From: Clostridia bacterium
Lineage (GTDB): Bacteria; Bacillota_A; Clostridia; Oscillospirales; CAG-272
Direction of reading: 5' to 3'
DNA length: 8,883 bases
Assembly: GCA_017959485.1 (NCBI GenBank)
Contig: JAGDAM010000093.1
Location: 1 to 8,883, forward strand
Shown here: positions 1-5,616 of the stretch, one piece after another
Numbering within the stretch: position 1 is the stretch's first letter
How the letters are laid out: each line of letters opens with the position of its first letter
Made by a program: the position numbers and the translations under genes
The notes under the pieces: generated by a model
Seen by the model: the letters and a program-made list of their open reading frames with translations, nothing else
Told to the model about the DNA's origin: nothing
The model's database searches: none

Positions 1-17
1 GCAACTTTTACTGACAT
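1..17 (-). CDS. Start of a leftward gene, possibly glyceraldehyde-3-phosphate dehydrogenase (partial)
   Basis: Only the first five codons and two further bases are in the window; on the minus strand they read M-S-V-K-V-(A). An ATG at 17-15 is preceded by a GGAGG at 30-26 with an 8-base spacer, and a leader and a convincing promoter lie upstream, so a real start is well supported. Many Firmicute glyceraldehyde-3-phosphate dehydrogenases begin M-S/A-V-K-V-A/G-I-N-G-F-G, so gap is the natural guess, but five residues cannot establish it. The AT-rich opening codons contrast with the GC-rich genes nearby, as is common at starts of strongly translated genes. Existence of the gene is fairly sure; its identity is a low-confidence inference. 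Confidence 0.6.
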
Positions 18-25
18 TTGGGTGT

Positions 26-30
26 CCTCC
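26..30 (-). promoter_or_regulatory. Strong ribosome binding site for the leftmost gene
   Basis: The minus strand reads GGAGG here, 8 bases before the ATG at 17. It is the main evidence that the few bases at the window edge are a true gene start. Confidence 0.7.
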
Positions 31-62
31 GTATGTGTTTTAATTATTTTTTTACCTGATGC

Positions 63-76
63 GGTCCTTTCGGACC
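63..76 (-). promoter_or_regulatory. 5' leader hairpin with GAAA tetraloop
   Basis: On the minus strand a perfect 5-bp stem (GGTCC/GGACC) is closed by a GAAA (GNRA-type) loop. It would start about 11 bases into the transcript of the leftmost gene. It is flanked on the 5' side by seven U (85-79) and on the 3' side, nine bases past the stem, by seven A (53-47), which could extend the fold. It is not an intrinsic terminator, because no U-run follows it on either strand. It may stabilise the 5' end or be part of a small regulatory RNA fold. No known riboswitch class was recognised. Confidence 0.45.
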
Positions 77-86
77 CGAAAAAAAC
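74..86 (+). repeat. 13-base word shared with the divergent promoter region
   Basis: ACCCGAAAAAAAC occurs here and again, identically, at 943-955. Here it covers the predicted start site of the leftmost promoter and overlaps the near-palindrome TTTCGGACCCGAAA (68-81). At 943 it lies between two divergent promoters. It may be a binding site for a shared regulator. The A-run makes the match less surprising than its length suggests. Confidence 0.35.
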
Positions 87-94
87 TATTGTAT

Positions 95-123
95 ATTATA
101 TCAAAAAACGGCCTGTTCTTCAA
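95..123 (-). promoter_or_regulatory. Sigma-A-type promoter of the leftmost gene
   Basis: On the minus strand a TTGAAG -35 box (123-118) and a perfect TATAAT -10 box (100-95) are 17 bases apart. A TGA directly before the -10 gives an extended -10 (TGaTATAAT). The predicted start is near 88, leaving a leader of about 70 bases before the ATG at 17. The -35 box lies across the stop codon of the upstream glycosyltransferase gene, so the two genes are probably transcribed separately. Confidence 0.7.
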
Positions 124-126
124 GCC
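103..126 (-). terminator. Intrinsic terminator of the glycosyltransferase gene, overlapping its stop codon
   Basis: On the minus strand a 6-bp stem GGCTTG/CAGGCC (one G-U pair) with a five-base AAGAA loop is followed by G and six T. The stem begins in the last codons and the TGA stop (122-120) sits at its loop edge. The stem is short, so moderate strength is expected. The element overlaps the -35 and TG elements of the next promoter. Confidence 0.5.
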
Positions 127-884
127 CTTTCGGAAAAAAAGCGCCTTTTTCCGGTAAGAATCCTGAAACGGACGAGATCGGGGAGGATCCTGATTCTGGA
201 CGGCTGTCTTATCATCCGGTAGAGCCATTCAAGTCCGGCCCGCGACAGGGCGGATGGACACCGCCTGACCTTTCCCGCCCAGACGTCGGCGGACCCGCCG
301 AGCGCCGCAGCGGCTCCGGCTCCCCGCGTCCGCGCCAGGTATTCGCACAGGAAATACTCCTGCCGCGGCGAACCCAGGCAGACGGCGGCAAAGTCGGGAT
401 GCGCCGCCGCGATTCTTTCGGCGATTTCAGGGTATTCCTCCTCCCGGTGATAGCCGTGCTCGGTTCCGGCGACGGTGAGGCCGGGGCGTTTTGCGATAAG
501 CGCCTCCGCGGCGCGTTCCGCGACTCCCGGCTTTCCTCCGAAAATAAAAACGCTTCCGCCCGACGCCGCCAGCTTCTCGAGAAGGCGCTCGGCGGTGCCG
601 ATGCCTGTCGTTCTTGAATGCAGCTTGACGCCCGCGCGTCTCGCCGCCGCGGCGATACCCGATCCGTCGGGCAGCGAAATATCCGCCGCCGCGAGGCATT
701 TGCCGAGGCGTGCGTCGCCTTTTTTAACTTTCATGACAATCGCGGAGTTGGGCGTAACGAGAAGGGCGGGAGGGCTGTCGCCGCTCCTGCCGGATATCTT
801 TTCGTAAAGCGCCCCGGCGGCCTCCTCTTCGCATATCGCGTCGAAGGCAACTCCGAGGATTTCAAAATCGCGCATGGCTTTCAA
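120..884 (-). CDS. WecG/TagA/CpsF-family glycosyltransferase
   Basis: 254 residues, the usual length for the family. Members transfer N-acetylmannosamine or a related sugar from a UDP-sugar to a polyprenyl-diphosphate-linked sugar at the inner membrane face, in making teichoic acids, capsule or other surface glycans. Hallmarks in order: TPNS (44-47), LPDGSG with the conserved Asp73, TGIGTAERLL from 93, FGGKPGVAERA from 115, GSPRQE (171-176), GGSADVWAGKVRR (196-208) and GLEWLYRMIRQPSRI (217-231). The tail is basic, as in the part that anchors TagA to the membrane. The start is TTG at 884, chosen because AAGGTGAGGT lies six bases upstream; an ATG at 875 would be too far from it. No other glycan gene is adjacent and its promoter faces away from the dut operon, so the exact sugar and polymer cannot be told. 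Confidence 0.9.
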   Translation of the reverse strand: MKAMRDFEILGVAFDAICEEEAAGALYEKISGRSGDSPPALLVTPNSAIVMKVKKGDARLGKCLAAADISLPDGSGIAAAARRAGVKLHSRTTGIGTAERLLEKLAASGGSVFIFGGKPGVAERAAEALIAKRPGLTVAGTEHGYHREEEYPEIAERIAAAHPDFAAVCLGSPRQEYFLCEYLARTRGAGAAAALGGSADVWAGKVRRCPSALSRAGLEWLYRMIRQPSRIRILPDLVRFRILTGKRRFFSERA

Positions 885-908
885 GGCAATACCTCACCTT
901 TCATCCCT

Positions 909-937
909 ATTCTATCACAACCCGGCGGCGATTGCAA
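909..937 (-). promoter_or_regulatory. Promoter of the glycosyltransferase gene
   Basis: On the minus strand TTGCAA (937-932) and TAGAAT (914-909) are 17 bases apart, with TGA directly before the -10 (extended -10). The expected start is near 902, giving a leader of about 18 bases that contains the ribosome binding site at 891-900. Confidence 0.65.
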
Positions 938-939
938 GT

Positions 940-984
940 TTTACCCGAAAAAAACACCTCCCCTTGTTGAAAGTTTCGGGTAAA
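940..984. promoter_or_regulatory. Perfect 11-bp inverted repeat between divergent promoters (candidate operator)
   Basis: TTTACCCGAAA (940-950) and its exact reverse complement TTTCGGGTAAA (974-984) are separated by 23 bases, with centres 34 bp apart, close to three helical turns. The right arm sits in the spacer between the -35 and -10 of the dut promoter. The left arm is just upstream of the glycosyltransferase -35. Neither predicted transcript includes the repeat, so it reads as a DNA-binding site rather than an RNA hairpin. The cognate regulator is unknown. Confidence 0.5.
943..955 (+). repeat. Second copy of the 13-base word ACCCGAAAAAAAC
   Basis: Identical to 74-86. It overlaps the left arm of the inverted repeat. 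Its A7 tract lies about 50 bases upstream of the predicted dut start site, where an A-tract could also act as an UP-like element. Confidence 0.35.
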
Positions 985-995
985 TGTGATATTAT
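967..995 (+). promoter_or_regulatory. Promoter of the dut-maf-mre operon
   Basis: TTGAAA (967-972) and TATTAT (990-995) are 17 bases apart with TGA directly before the -10, an extended -10 promoter. A perfect TATAAT at 995-1000 is an alternative -10, but it is 22 bases from the same -35. The start is expected near 1002. The spacer contains the right arm of the inverted repeat, so a bound protein should block this promoter. Confidence 0.7.
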
Positions 996-1030
996 ATAAT
1001 AGCATATTTGTATGATAGGGGAAGTCTGCC

Positions 1031-1480
1031 GTGAAGATAAAGGTTTACACTAAACTGACGAGGGGAGCCGAGCTCCCGGTGCGTGCCACCGAAGGAGCGG
1101 CCGCCGTCGATCTGCGCGCCGCACTCGAAGGAGGCAAGCGCGTTATACTGCCCGGACAGAGGTGCATGATACCTACCGGGATTTCGATATCCCCCGAACC
1201 CGGCGATACCGTCGTCGCCGTTATCGCCGCGCGCAGCGGGCTTGCCGCAAAGAACGGTATCTGCCTTGCCAACGGCATCGGCGTCATCGATTCCGACTAC
1301 CGCGGCGAGCTGACCGTCGCTCTGCTCAACACCTCCGACCGAACCTATACCGTCAGCGACGGCGACAGGATCGCCCAGCTCTTCTTCCTTCCGGTTCTGC
1401 TCGCGGATTTCGTCGAGGCAGAGACGCTTGACGAGACCGGCAGGGGCGAGGGCGGCTTCGGATCCACCGGAGTAAAATGA
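1031..1480 (+). CDS. dut: dUTP diphosphatase (trimeric dUTPase)
   Basis: 149 residues, the normal length of the homotrimeric enzyme that hydrolyses dUTP to dUMP and diphosphate, keeping uracil out of DNA and supplying dUMP for thymidylate. All five family motifs are present: AAVDLRAA with Asp27; ARSGLAAKNGI with Ser69; GVIDSDYRGE, whose Asp87 is the expected catalytic base; GDRIAQLFF (111-119); and the C-terminal RGEGGFGSTG arm (138-147) that closes over the substrate. The start is GTG at 1031, eight bases after AGGGGA (1017-1022), and gives the usual MKIKV opening. It is the first gene of the operon behind a strong extended -10 promoter, and its stop overlaps the start of maf, so the two are translationally coupled. 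Confidence 0.95.
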   Translation: MKIKVYTKLTRGAELPVRATEGAAAVDLRAALEGGKRVILPGQRCMIPTGISISPEPGDTVVAVIAARSGLAAKNGICLANGIGVIDSDYRGELTVALLNTSDRTYTVSDGDRIAQLFFLPVLLADFVEAETLDETGRGEGGFGSTGVK

Positions 1481-2076
1481 TGCGTCCAGAACTCATTCTT
1501 GCCTCGTCCTCGCCGCGCAGGAGGGATATTCTCACTCTTATGAAGACCCGGTTCACCGTCTGCTCTCCCGACGCCGACGAGCGCGTGCGTCCGGGGACCG
1601 AACCGGCGGACGCGGTGCTGATCATCGCTTCCCGCAAGGCGGGAGCGGTAGCCCTCGCACATCCCGAATTCGGGGCGGGGAAATATATTCTTGCCGCCGA
1701 TACCGTCGTCGATCTCGACGGAAAGATACTCGGCAAGCCGGCGGACGCGGAAGACGCCGCGAGGATGCTCAAGGCGATGTCGGGCAGGACCCACCTGGTC
1801 CATACCGGCGTCTGCGTGATGCATTGCGGAGTTTCCGCGGGCGTCACCGAAACGACGTCGGTGAGGTTCGCCCCTCTTTCCGACGGGGAGATCGCCTACT
1901 ATATTTCGACCGGGGAGCCCTTCGGCAAGGCGGGCTCGTATGCCGTTCAGGGCCTCGGAGCCCGTTACGTGAGCGGGATATCCGGCGACTATTTCAACGT
2001 TATGGGAATGCCGGTCTTCGCGCTCGACCGCCTGCTCGACCGGGAGTGGGGGATCACGCTCAGAGATTTTTGCTGA
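1480..2076 (+). CDS. maf: Maf-family nucleoside triphosphate pyrophosphatase
   Basis: 198 residues, the normal Maf length. Maf enzymes cut non-canonical or surplus nucleoside triphosphates to monophosphates and are linked to division arrest in Firmicutes. Numbered from the upstream ATG at 1477, the sequence shows LASSSPRRRDIL (8-19), Lys54, LAADTVV with catalytic Asp75, GKILGKP (82-88), TGEPFGKAGSYAVQG (145-159) and a closing SGDYFNVMGMP. The KAGSYAVQG form fits the dTTP/UTP-type subgroup rather than the m7GTP type. Two adjacent ATGs exist, at 1477 and 1480. The second is preferred because GGAG (1469-1472) is seven bases from it and only four from the first. It overlaps the dut TGA by one base (by four from 1477). 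maf next to mreBCD is a classic Firmicute arrangement. Confidence 0.93.
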   Translation: MRPELILASSSPRRRDILTLMKTRFTVCSPDADERVRPGTEPADAVLIIASRKAGAVALAHPEFGAGKYILAADTVVDLDGKILGKPADAEDAARMLKAMSGRTHLVHTGVCVMHCGVSAGVTETTSVRFAPLSDGEIAYYISTGEPFGKAGSYAVQGLGARYVSGISGDYFNVMGMPVFALDRLLDREWGITLRDFC

Positions 2077-2097
2077 ACGCGAACCGAACGGTATTAT
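2070..2097 (+). promoter_or_regulatory. Possible weak internal promoter before mreB
   Basis: TTGCTG (2070-2075) and TATTAT (2092-2097) are 16 bases apart. They lie at the end of maf and in the 51-base gap before mreB, the longest gap in the operon. There is no extended -10. It could give mreB extra transcription independent of dut. Confidence 0.3.
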
Positions 2098-2127
2098 CTC
2101 AAAAGAAATCCGCAAAAGGAAAATCAG

Positions 2128-3126
2128 ATGTCAAAACAGCTGGGAATAGATCTCGGCACGTCCAACACCCTCGTCTATATGAAGGGGAAGGGAATCGTGC
2201 TGAACGAACCGTCGGTCGTGGCGACCGACCTTCAGAAAAGCCGGGTGGTCGTCGGCGACGACGCGAGAAAGATGATCGGAAGGACTCCCGACAGCATCGA
2301 GGCGAAGCGTCCGCTCCAGAACGGGGTAATCGCCGACTTCGACGTGACGGCGAGGATGCTCAAGGAGTTTTTTAAAAAGGTCGGAGCGGTAGGGATTATA
2401 TCCAGACCCGCGGTCGCGATTGCGGTGCCGAGCGTGGTTACCGAGGTCGAGAAACGCGCCGTAGAGGACGCGACCTACGAGGCGGACGCGAAAGAGGTTC
2501 TGCTCGTCATGGAACCGATCGCCGCTGCGATCGGATCGGGACTGAAGGTCGACGGGCCGCGCGGCTCGATGATAGTCGATATCGGCGGAGGAATCTCCGA
2601 GGCCGCCGTGATAAGTCTTAACGGAATAGTGGTTAAGCGTTCCACGCCCGTCGCGGGGAATTCTTTCGACGAGGCGATAATCCATTATATGCGCCGCGAG
2701 CATCAGGTGCTGATAGGAAACGGGACCGCGGAAGCGCTGAAGAGAACCGTCGGTTCGGTCCATCCGTCCGCCGACCGCGGCGAGACCGAGATACGCGGAC
2801 GCGATCTCAAGACCGGACTTGCGAGGATTATGACGGTAAGTTCGGGACAGATCAGGGAGGCGCTCAAAGAGCCGGTCAACATCATCCTTTCGATGATAAA
2901 GGCGACGCTCGAGAACACCCCTCCCGAACTCAGCGCGGACATTCTTGACTACGGTATCGTGCTGACCGGAGGTGGTTCGCTTCTCGGCGGACTGAAGCAG
3001 ATAATCAGCGAAAAGACGGGTGTGCGGGTGACTGTCGCCAAGAAGCCCGCGGAAAGCGTCGCGCTCGGGCTGGGCAGAATGCTTGAAAATCCCGCCGACG
3101 GATATCTCGATTTCAGGGGCAGATAA
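2128..3126 (+). CDS. mreB: Rod-shape-determining protein MreB (actin-like)
   Basis: 332 residues, typical for MreB/Mbl. It polymerises under the membrane and steers the peptidoglycan elongation machinery. Visible landmarks: phosphate-1 loop GIDLGTSNT (6-14), VIADFDVT near 67, MEPIAAAIGSGL (128-139, Glu129), phosphate-2 loop DIGGGISEA (151-159), IRGRDLKTGL (222-231), TPPELSADI (264-272) and the adenosine loop GIVLTGGGS (276-284). The start follows AGGA (2117-2120) by seven bases. Oddities: the phosphate-2 loop has Ile156-Ser157 where most MreB proteins have Thr-Thr, and the usual GDEMD is GNSFD (177-181), so the nucleotide-site edge is altered. It may be an Mbl- or MreBH-like paralogue rather than the main MreB, but its position before mreC and mreD supports the mreB call. 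Confidence 0.93.
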   Translation: MSKQLGIDLGTSNTLVYMKGKGIVLNEPSVVATDLQKSRVVVGDDARKMIGRTPDSIEAKRPLQNGVIADFDVTARMLKEFFKKVGAVGIISRPAVAIAVPSVVTEVEKRAVEDATYEADAKEVLLVMEPIAAAIGSGLKVDGPRGSMIVDIGGGISEAAVISLNGIVVKRSTPVAGNSFDEAIIHYMRREHQVLIGNGTAEALKRTVGSVHPSADRGETEIRGRDLKTGLARIMTVSSGQIREALKEPVNIILSMIKATLENTPPELSADILDYGIVLTGGGSLLGGLKQIISEKTGVRVTVAKKPAESVALGLGRMLENPADGYLDFRGR

Positions 3127-3135
3127 ATCCGAGAG

Positions 3136-3975
3136 ATGAATTTCTTTAAAAGACTATTTACAAACAGATTCTTCCTGATTGCCCTGTGCGTCGCGATCCT
3201 CGCGTCTATCATTCCGGCGGTGCTCGCTGCCATGGGGCAGGGCAGCTACGTCCGTTCGGCGCTTCAGACGGTCGCGACGCCTTTCCAGTGGTGTTTTTCA
3301 AAGATAGGCGAAGGCCTTCGGGGCTATTCGGAGTATTTTACGACTATCGACAGCTTAAGAGCCGACAACGAGCGCCTGCGCGCAGAGCTTGACGAGAACC
3401 TCGCCAAGATATACGACGCGCATCTGATCGAGGAGGAGAACCGATTCCTCCGCGACTATCTCGGAACGAAGGCCGAACACAGCGACTTCGTATTCCAGGA
3501 CGCCTCGGTCGTAGGCCGCGAATCGACCAACTATTCGACGGTATACACGCTTTCGGCGGGGAAGTCGGTCGGGATCGAAAAAAATATGGCTGTTATCGAT
3601 TCGAACGGCCTGCTCGGATACGTATATGAAGTCGGAGCGACCTGGAGCCGCGTACGCGCGATCACCGAGGCGGGAGCCGCCGTCGGCGCATACATCGAGC
3701 GCGGCGGAGCGCACGGAGTCGTCAAAGGGGGACTTCAGACCCGCCTTGACGGTCTCTGCCGGATGACCGGGATAGACGCCGGAGCCGACGTGCTTCCGGG
3801 CGACCGGGTCGTCACTTCGGGGGTCGGAAGTTTTTATCCGAGGGGCATCTATATCGGCGAGGTGGTCTCGGTCGAATTCGACGGGAGTTCGCGAACCATG
3901 ACGGCGCTTCTGCGTCCGGCCGCATCTTTCGACAGCGTGTCGCGCGTGATGGTAATCACGGCGTTCGACGGGTGA
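3136..3975 (+). CDS. mreC: Rod-shape-determining protein MreC
   Basis: 279 residues. MreC is a bitopic membrane protein whose outer part activates PBP2 in the elongasome. A short basic N-terminus leads to one membrane segment (about 11-32), then a coiled coil with heptad-like charged residues (about 68-110), then the two beta-barrel lobes (about 118-277). Family signatures include NYSTVYTLSAGKSVGIEKNM (122-141), GLLGYV (148-153), the WSRVRAI stretch from 160 and GDRVVTSGVGSFYPRGIYIG (222-241). Nine bases separate it from the mreB stop. No good ribosome binding site is seen close to the ATG (AGGGG at 3115-3119 is 16 bases away), so translation probably depends on coupling to mreB. Confidence 0.93.
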   Translation: MNFFKRLFTNRFFLIALCVAILASIIPAVLAAMGQGSYVRSALQTVATPFQWCFSKIGEGLRGYSEYFTTIDSLRADNERLRAELDENLAKIYDAHLIEEENRFLRDYLGTKAEHSDFVFQDASVVGRESTNYSTVYTLSAGKSVGIEKNMAVIDSNGLLGYVYEVGATWSRVRAITEAGAAVGAYIERGGAHGVVKGGLQTRLDGLCRMTGIDAGADVLPGDRVVTSGVGSFYPRGIYIGEVVSVEFDGSSRTMTALLRPAASFDSVSRVMVITAFDG

Positions 3976-3982
3976 CCGGGCG

Positions 3983-4558
3983 ATGATTAACGGAACCGGT
4001 GGAACCCGCGGGCAGCGCGAGCCCTCGGCGCTTCGCGACACCGTTAAGATCGTGCTTTTCTGCCTGCTTCTGTTTTTGGAAGCCGCTTTTCAGTCCTCGT
4101 TTTTCCCGACGGCAGCCGTTTTTCCCGCGATACCCGATATTATTCTGTCGGCCGTGCTCGGAATCGCGCTTTTCGACGGTGAAAAAAGCGCCGCGGCGTG
4201 CGGAATCGCGGGGGGCGTTTTCCTCGGCGCGCTCGGAGCCGAAGGAGCGGGAATCCTTCCCGTATTCTACTTCGCCGCAGGGTATTTCGCCGCGGTTATC
4301 GCCGGGAAGACTCTTAAGAGGAATTTTGTGACCTGGTCGGTTTTCATCCTCGCTGCCGCGGCTCTCCGAAGCCTGATTACCGCCGTCCGGCTGGTTGTAA
4401 CCGAGGTCTCGGCAACTCTGCCGGCAATCCTCCTCGGGGTGCTGCTTCCCGAGTTCATACTAACTTTGGTATTTTCCTATCCGAACTATTTACTGACGCG
4501 TCTCGCCGTGCGCGTCTTCTCCGGCGGAGCCGCCGGAACGGTGAAACAGAATGACTGA
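3983..4558 (+). CDS. mreD: Rod-shape-determining protein MreD
   Basis: 191 residues, a polytopic membrane protein with about five or six hydrophobic segments starting near residue 21, as expected for MreD, the membrane partner of MreC. Recognisable pieces are FPAIPDIILSAVLGIALFDGE (47-67), which matches the conserved P-D motif of the family, and PEFILTLVFSYPNYLLTRL (156-174) near the C-terminus. The N-terminus carries about 19 extra polar residues before the first membrane segment. It starts seven bases after mreC, with only a poor GGG upstream, so it is probably coupled. Sequence conservation in MreD is low; the call rests on topology, the two motifs and gene order, which agree well. Confidence 0.88.
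   Translation: MINGTGGTRGQREPSALRDTVKIVLFCLLLFLEAAFQSSFFPTAAVFPAIPDIILSAVLGIALFDGEKSAAACGIAGGVFLGALGAEGAGILPVFYFAAGYFAAVIAGKTLKRNFVTWSVFILAAAALRSLITAVRLVVTEVSATLPAILLGVLLPEFILTLVFSYPNYLLTRLAVRVFSGGAAGTVKQND
4520..4537 (+). repeat. GC-rich 8-bp inverted repeat ahead of the CPBP gene
   Basis: TCCGGCGG-AG-CCGCCGGA is perfectly self-complementary over 8-bp arms. As RNA it would fold as a 7-bp stem with a four-base loop. It lies in the last codons of mreD, three bases before the ribosome binding site (GGTGA, 4540-4544) of the next gene. It could tie translation of the CPBP gene to ribosomes finishing mreD, or be chance in GC-rich codons. Confidence 0.3.
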
Positions 4559-5612
4559 ACGAAACGAAGAAAACCGAAACGCAAACGCCGGAAGCGGCGA
4601 TAAATCGGAAAACAGAAGATTTTTTTCATTCGCGGGCCTCGGATGCACCGCGGTGATAGGCGTAGAATTTCTGATTGAATACGGCTTCCGGAGGATGATT
4701 CCCGGATACGATCCGACCGATTTCGGAAAGTGGTTTCTTCTGTCCTTCTGCGGGTATCTGCTGGCTCTCGCCGCGGGAGCCGTCGTTTTGCGCCTCGCGT
4801 GGGGCGCCGGGACGGGGGAAAAATCCGTCGGAGAAGTCGGATCCGGGAAAGCTTTTCTTTTCGCGGTTCCCTTTTCCGCGCTATTCATATACGTCGCGTC
4901 CTCTCTGTCGATGTTTTTTACCGCGAATTCGGACAGCTCCGCGGACACCGGCGCATTGCCGTCCGACGCCGCGGGAGCGGCGGTGTTCTTTGTCGTTTCG
5001 GTTCTGATTCTCCCCTTAGCCGAGGAGTTTTTCTTCAGAAAAATGCTGGCGGGCGGGATTGCCGACCGGGGCGGAGCGCTTGCCGTTTTCTTTTCGGCGG
5101 CGGTTTACGCCCTTTCAAGGCAGGACGCGGAGCAGATACCGACCTCCTTCGCGATAGGTCTGGTTCTCGGAGCGGCGTATATTATCTCTAAGAAGCTTTG
5201 GGTTCCGATAGCGGTCCACGCGGTCGTTAACCTGTTCTGGGTCTTTCTTCCGGCGATGATCTCCTCGTTCGCCGTTGACGCCGAAGGTATCGCGGAGCTT
5301 AACGAGATCACGGAGCTTATCGCCTCCTCCGGTGTCGGAGACGAGGAACTGATCGGCCGGGCGGGGGAGCTTGCAGTTCGGTTTTTGCCCTACGTTATAC
5401 TTTCGGGGCTTCTGTCGGCGGTCACGATGGGACTGGTCGTTGCAGGAGTCGTACTGATGATCGTCAGGCGCGGAAAGATCGCCTTGCCCTCCGGGACGAG
5501 ACCGGTGAGCCGCTCCGAGATAGGAGACACCGTTTTTCTGTCGCCCGGAGTCGCGATCTTTTTCATCGCGGGAACAGTGCTGACCGTTCTTTCGTTTTTT
5601 TCGGTGATATGA
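4551..5612 (+). CDS. CPBP-family intramembrane protease-like protein in the mre operon
   Basis: 353 residues and strongly hydrophobic, with about eight membrane segments. It matches the CPBP (Abi/CAAX protease) family: motif 1 is EEFFFR (158-163) and motif 3 is HAVVN (His223, Asn227). Between them the usual FxxxH motif 2 reads YALSR (186-190), with Arg190 where the metal-site His should be, so protease activity is doubtful. About 120 residues with further membrane segments follow motif 3. It starts inside the mreD end (8-base overlap), with GGTGA six bases before the ATG, and ends four bases before PBP2. This places it firmly in the elongasome operon. A relative without protease function, SpdC/LyrA of Staphylococcus aureus, works with a peptidoglycan glucosaminidase, so a structural or partner role in wall growth is a reasonable inference. 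The family call is firm; the function is open. Confidence 0.85.
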   Translation: MTERNEENRNANAGSGDKSENRRFFSFAGLGCTAVIGVEFLIEYGFRRMIPGYDPTDFGKWFLLSFCGYLLALAAGAVVLRLAWGAGTGEKSVGEVGSGKAFLFAVPFSALFIYVASSLSMFFTANSDSSADTGALPSDAAGAAVFFVVSVLILPLAEEFFFRKMLAGGIADRGGALAVFFSAAVYALSRQDAEQIPTSFAIGLVLGAAYIISKKLWVPIAVHAVVNLFWVFLPAMISSFAVDAEGIAELNEITELIASSGVGDEELIGRAGELAVRFLPYVILSGLLSAVTMGLVVAGVVLMIVRRGKIALPSGTRPVSRSEIGDTVFLSPGVAIFFIAGTVLTVLSFFSVI

Positions 5613-5616
5613 CCGT

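Noticed and set aside
63..85. GGTCC hairpin read as a terminator
   Set aside because: On each strand the T-run precedes rather than follows the stem, so it cannot act as an intrinsic terminator.
22..222. 66-codon rightward frame at the left edge
   Set aside because: It runs antisense through a promoter, terminator and the end of the glycosyltransferase, has no ribosome binding site and encodes a low-complexity sequence.
940..984. Inverted repeat read as a bidirectional terminator
   Set aside because: It lies between divergent promoters, upstream of both start sites, so no transcript should need terminating there. The 23-base loop is also long for a terminator.
1012..1053. 13-codon upstream frame overlapping the dut start
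   Set aside because: It has an ATG but no ribosome binding site of its own and no leader-peptide features such as repeated codons or a terminator.
1345..2115. 256-codon leftward frame opposite dut and maf
   Set aside because: Its residues are Arg/Pro/Gly-rich with no family motif. It is antisense to two certain genes, as expected from GC-rich codon bias.
2131..2763. 210-codon leftward frame opposite mreB
   Set aside because: It is the reverse-strand shadow of mreB. Its composition is Arg/His/Asp-rich and it has no start signals.
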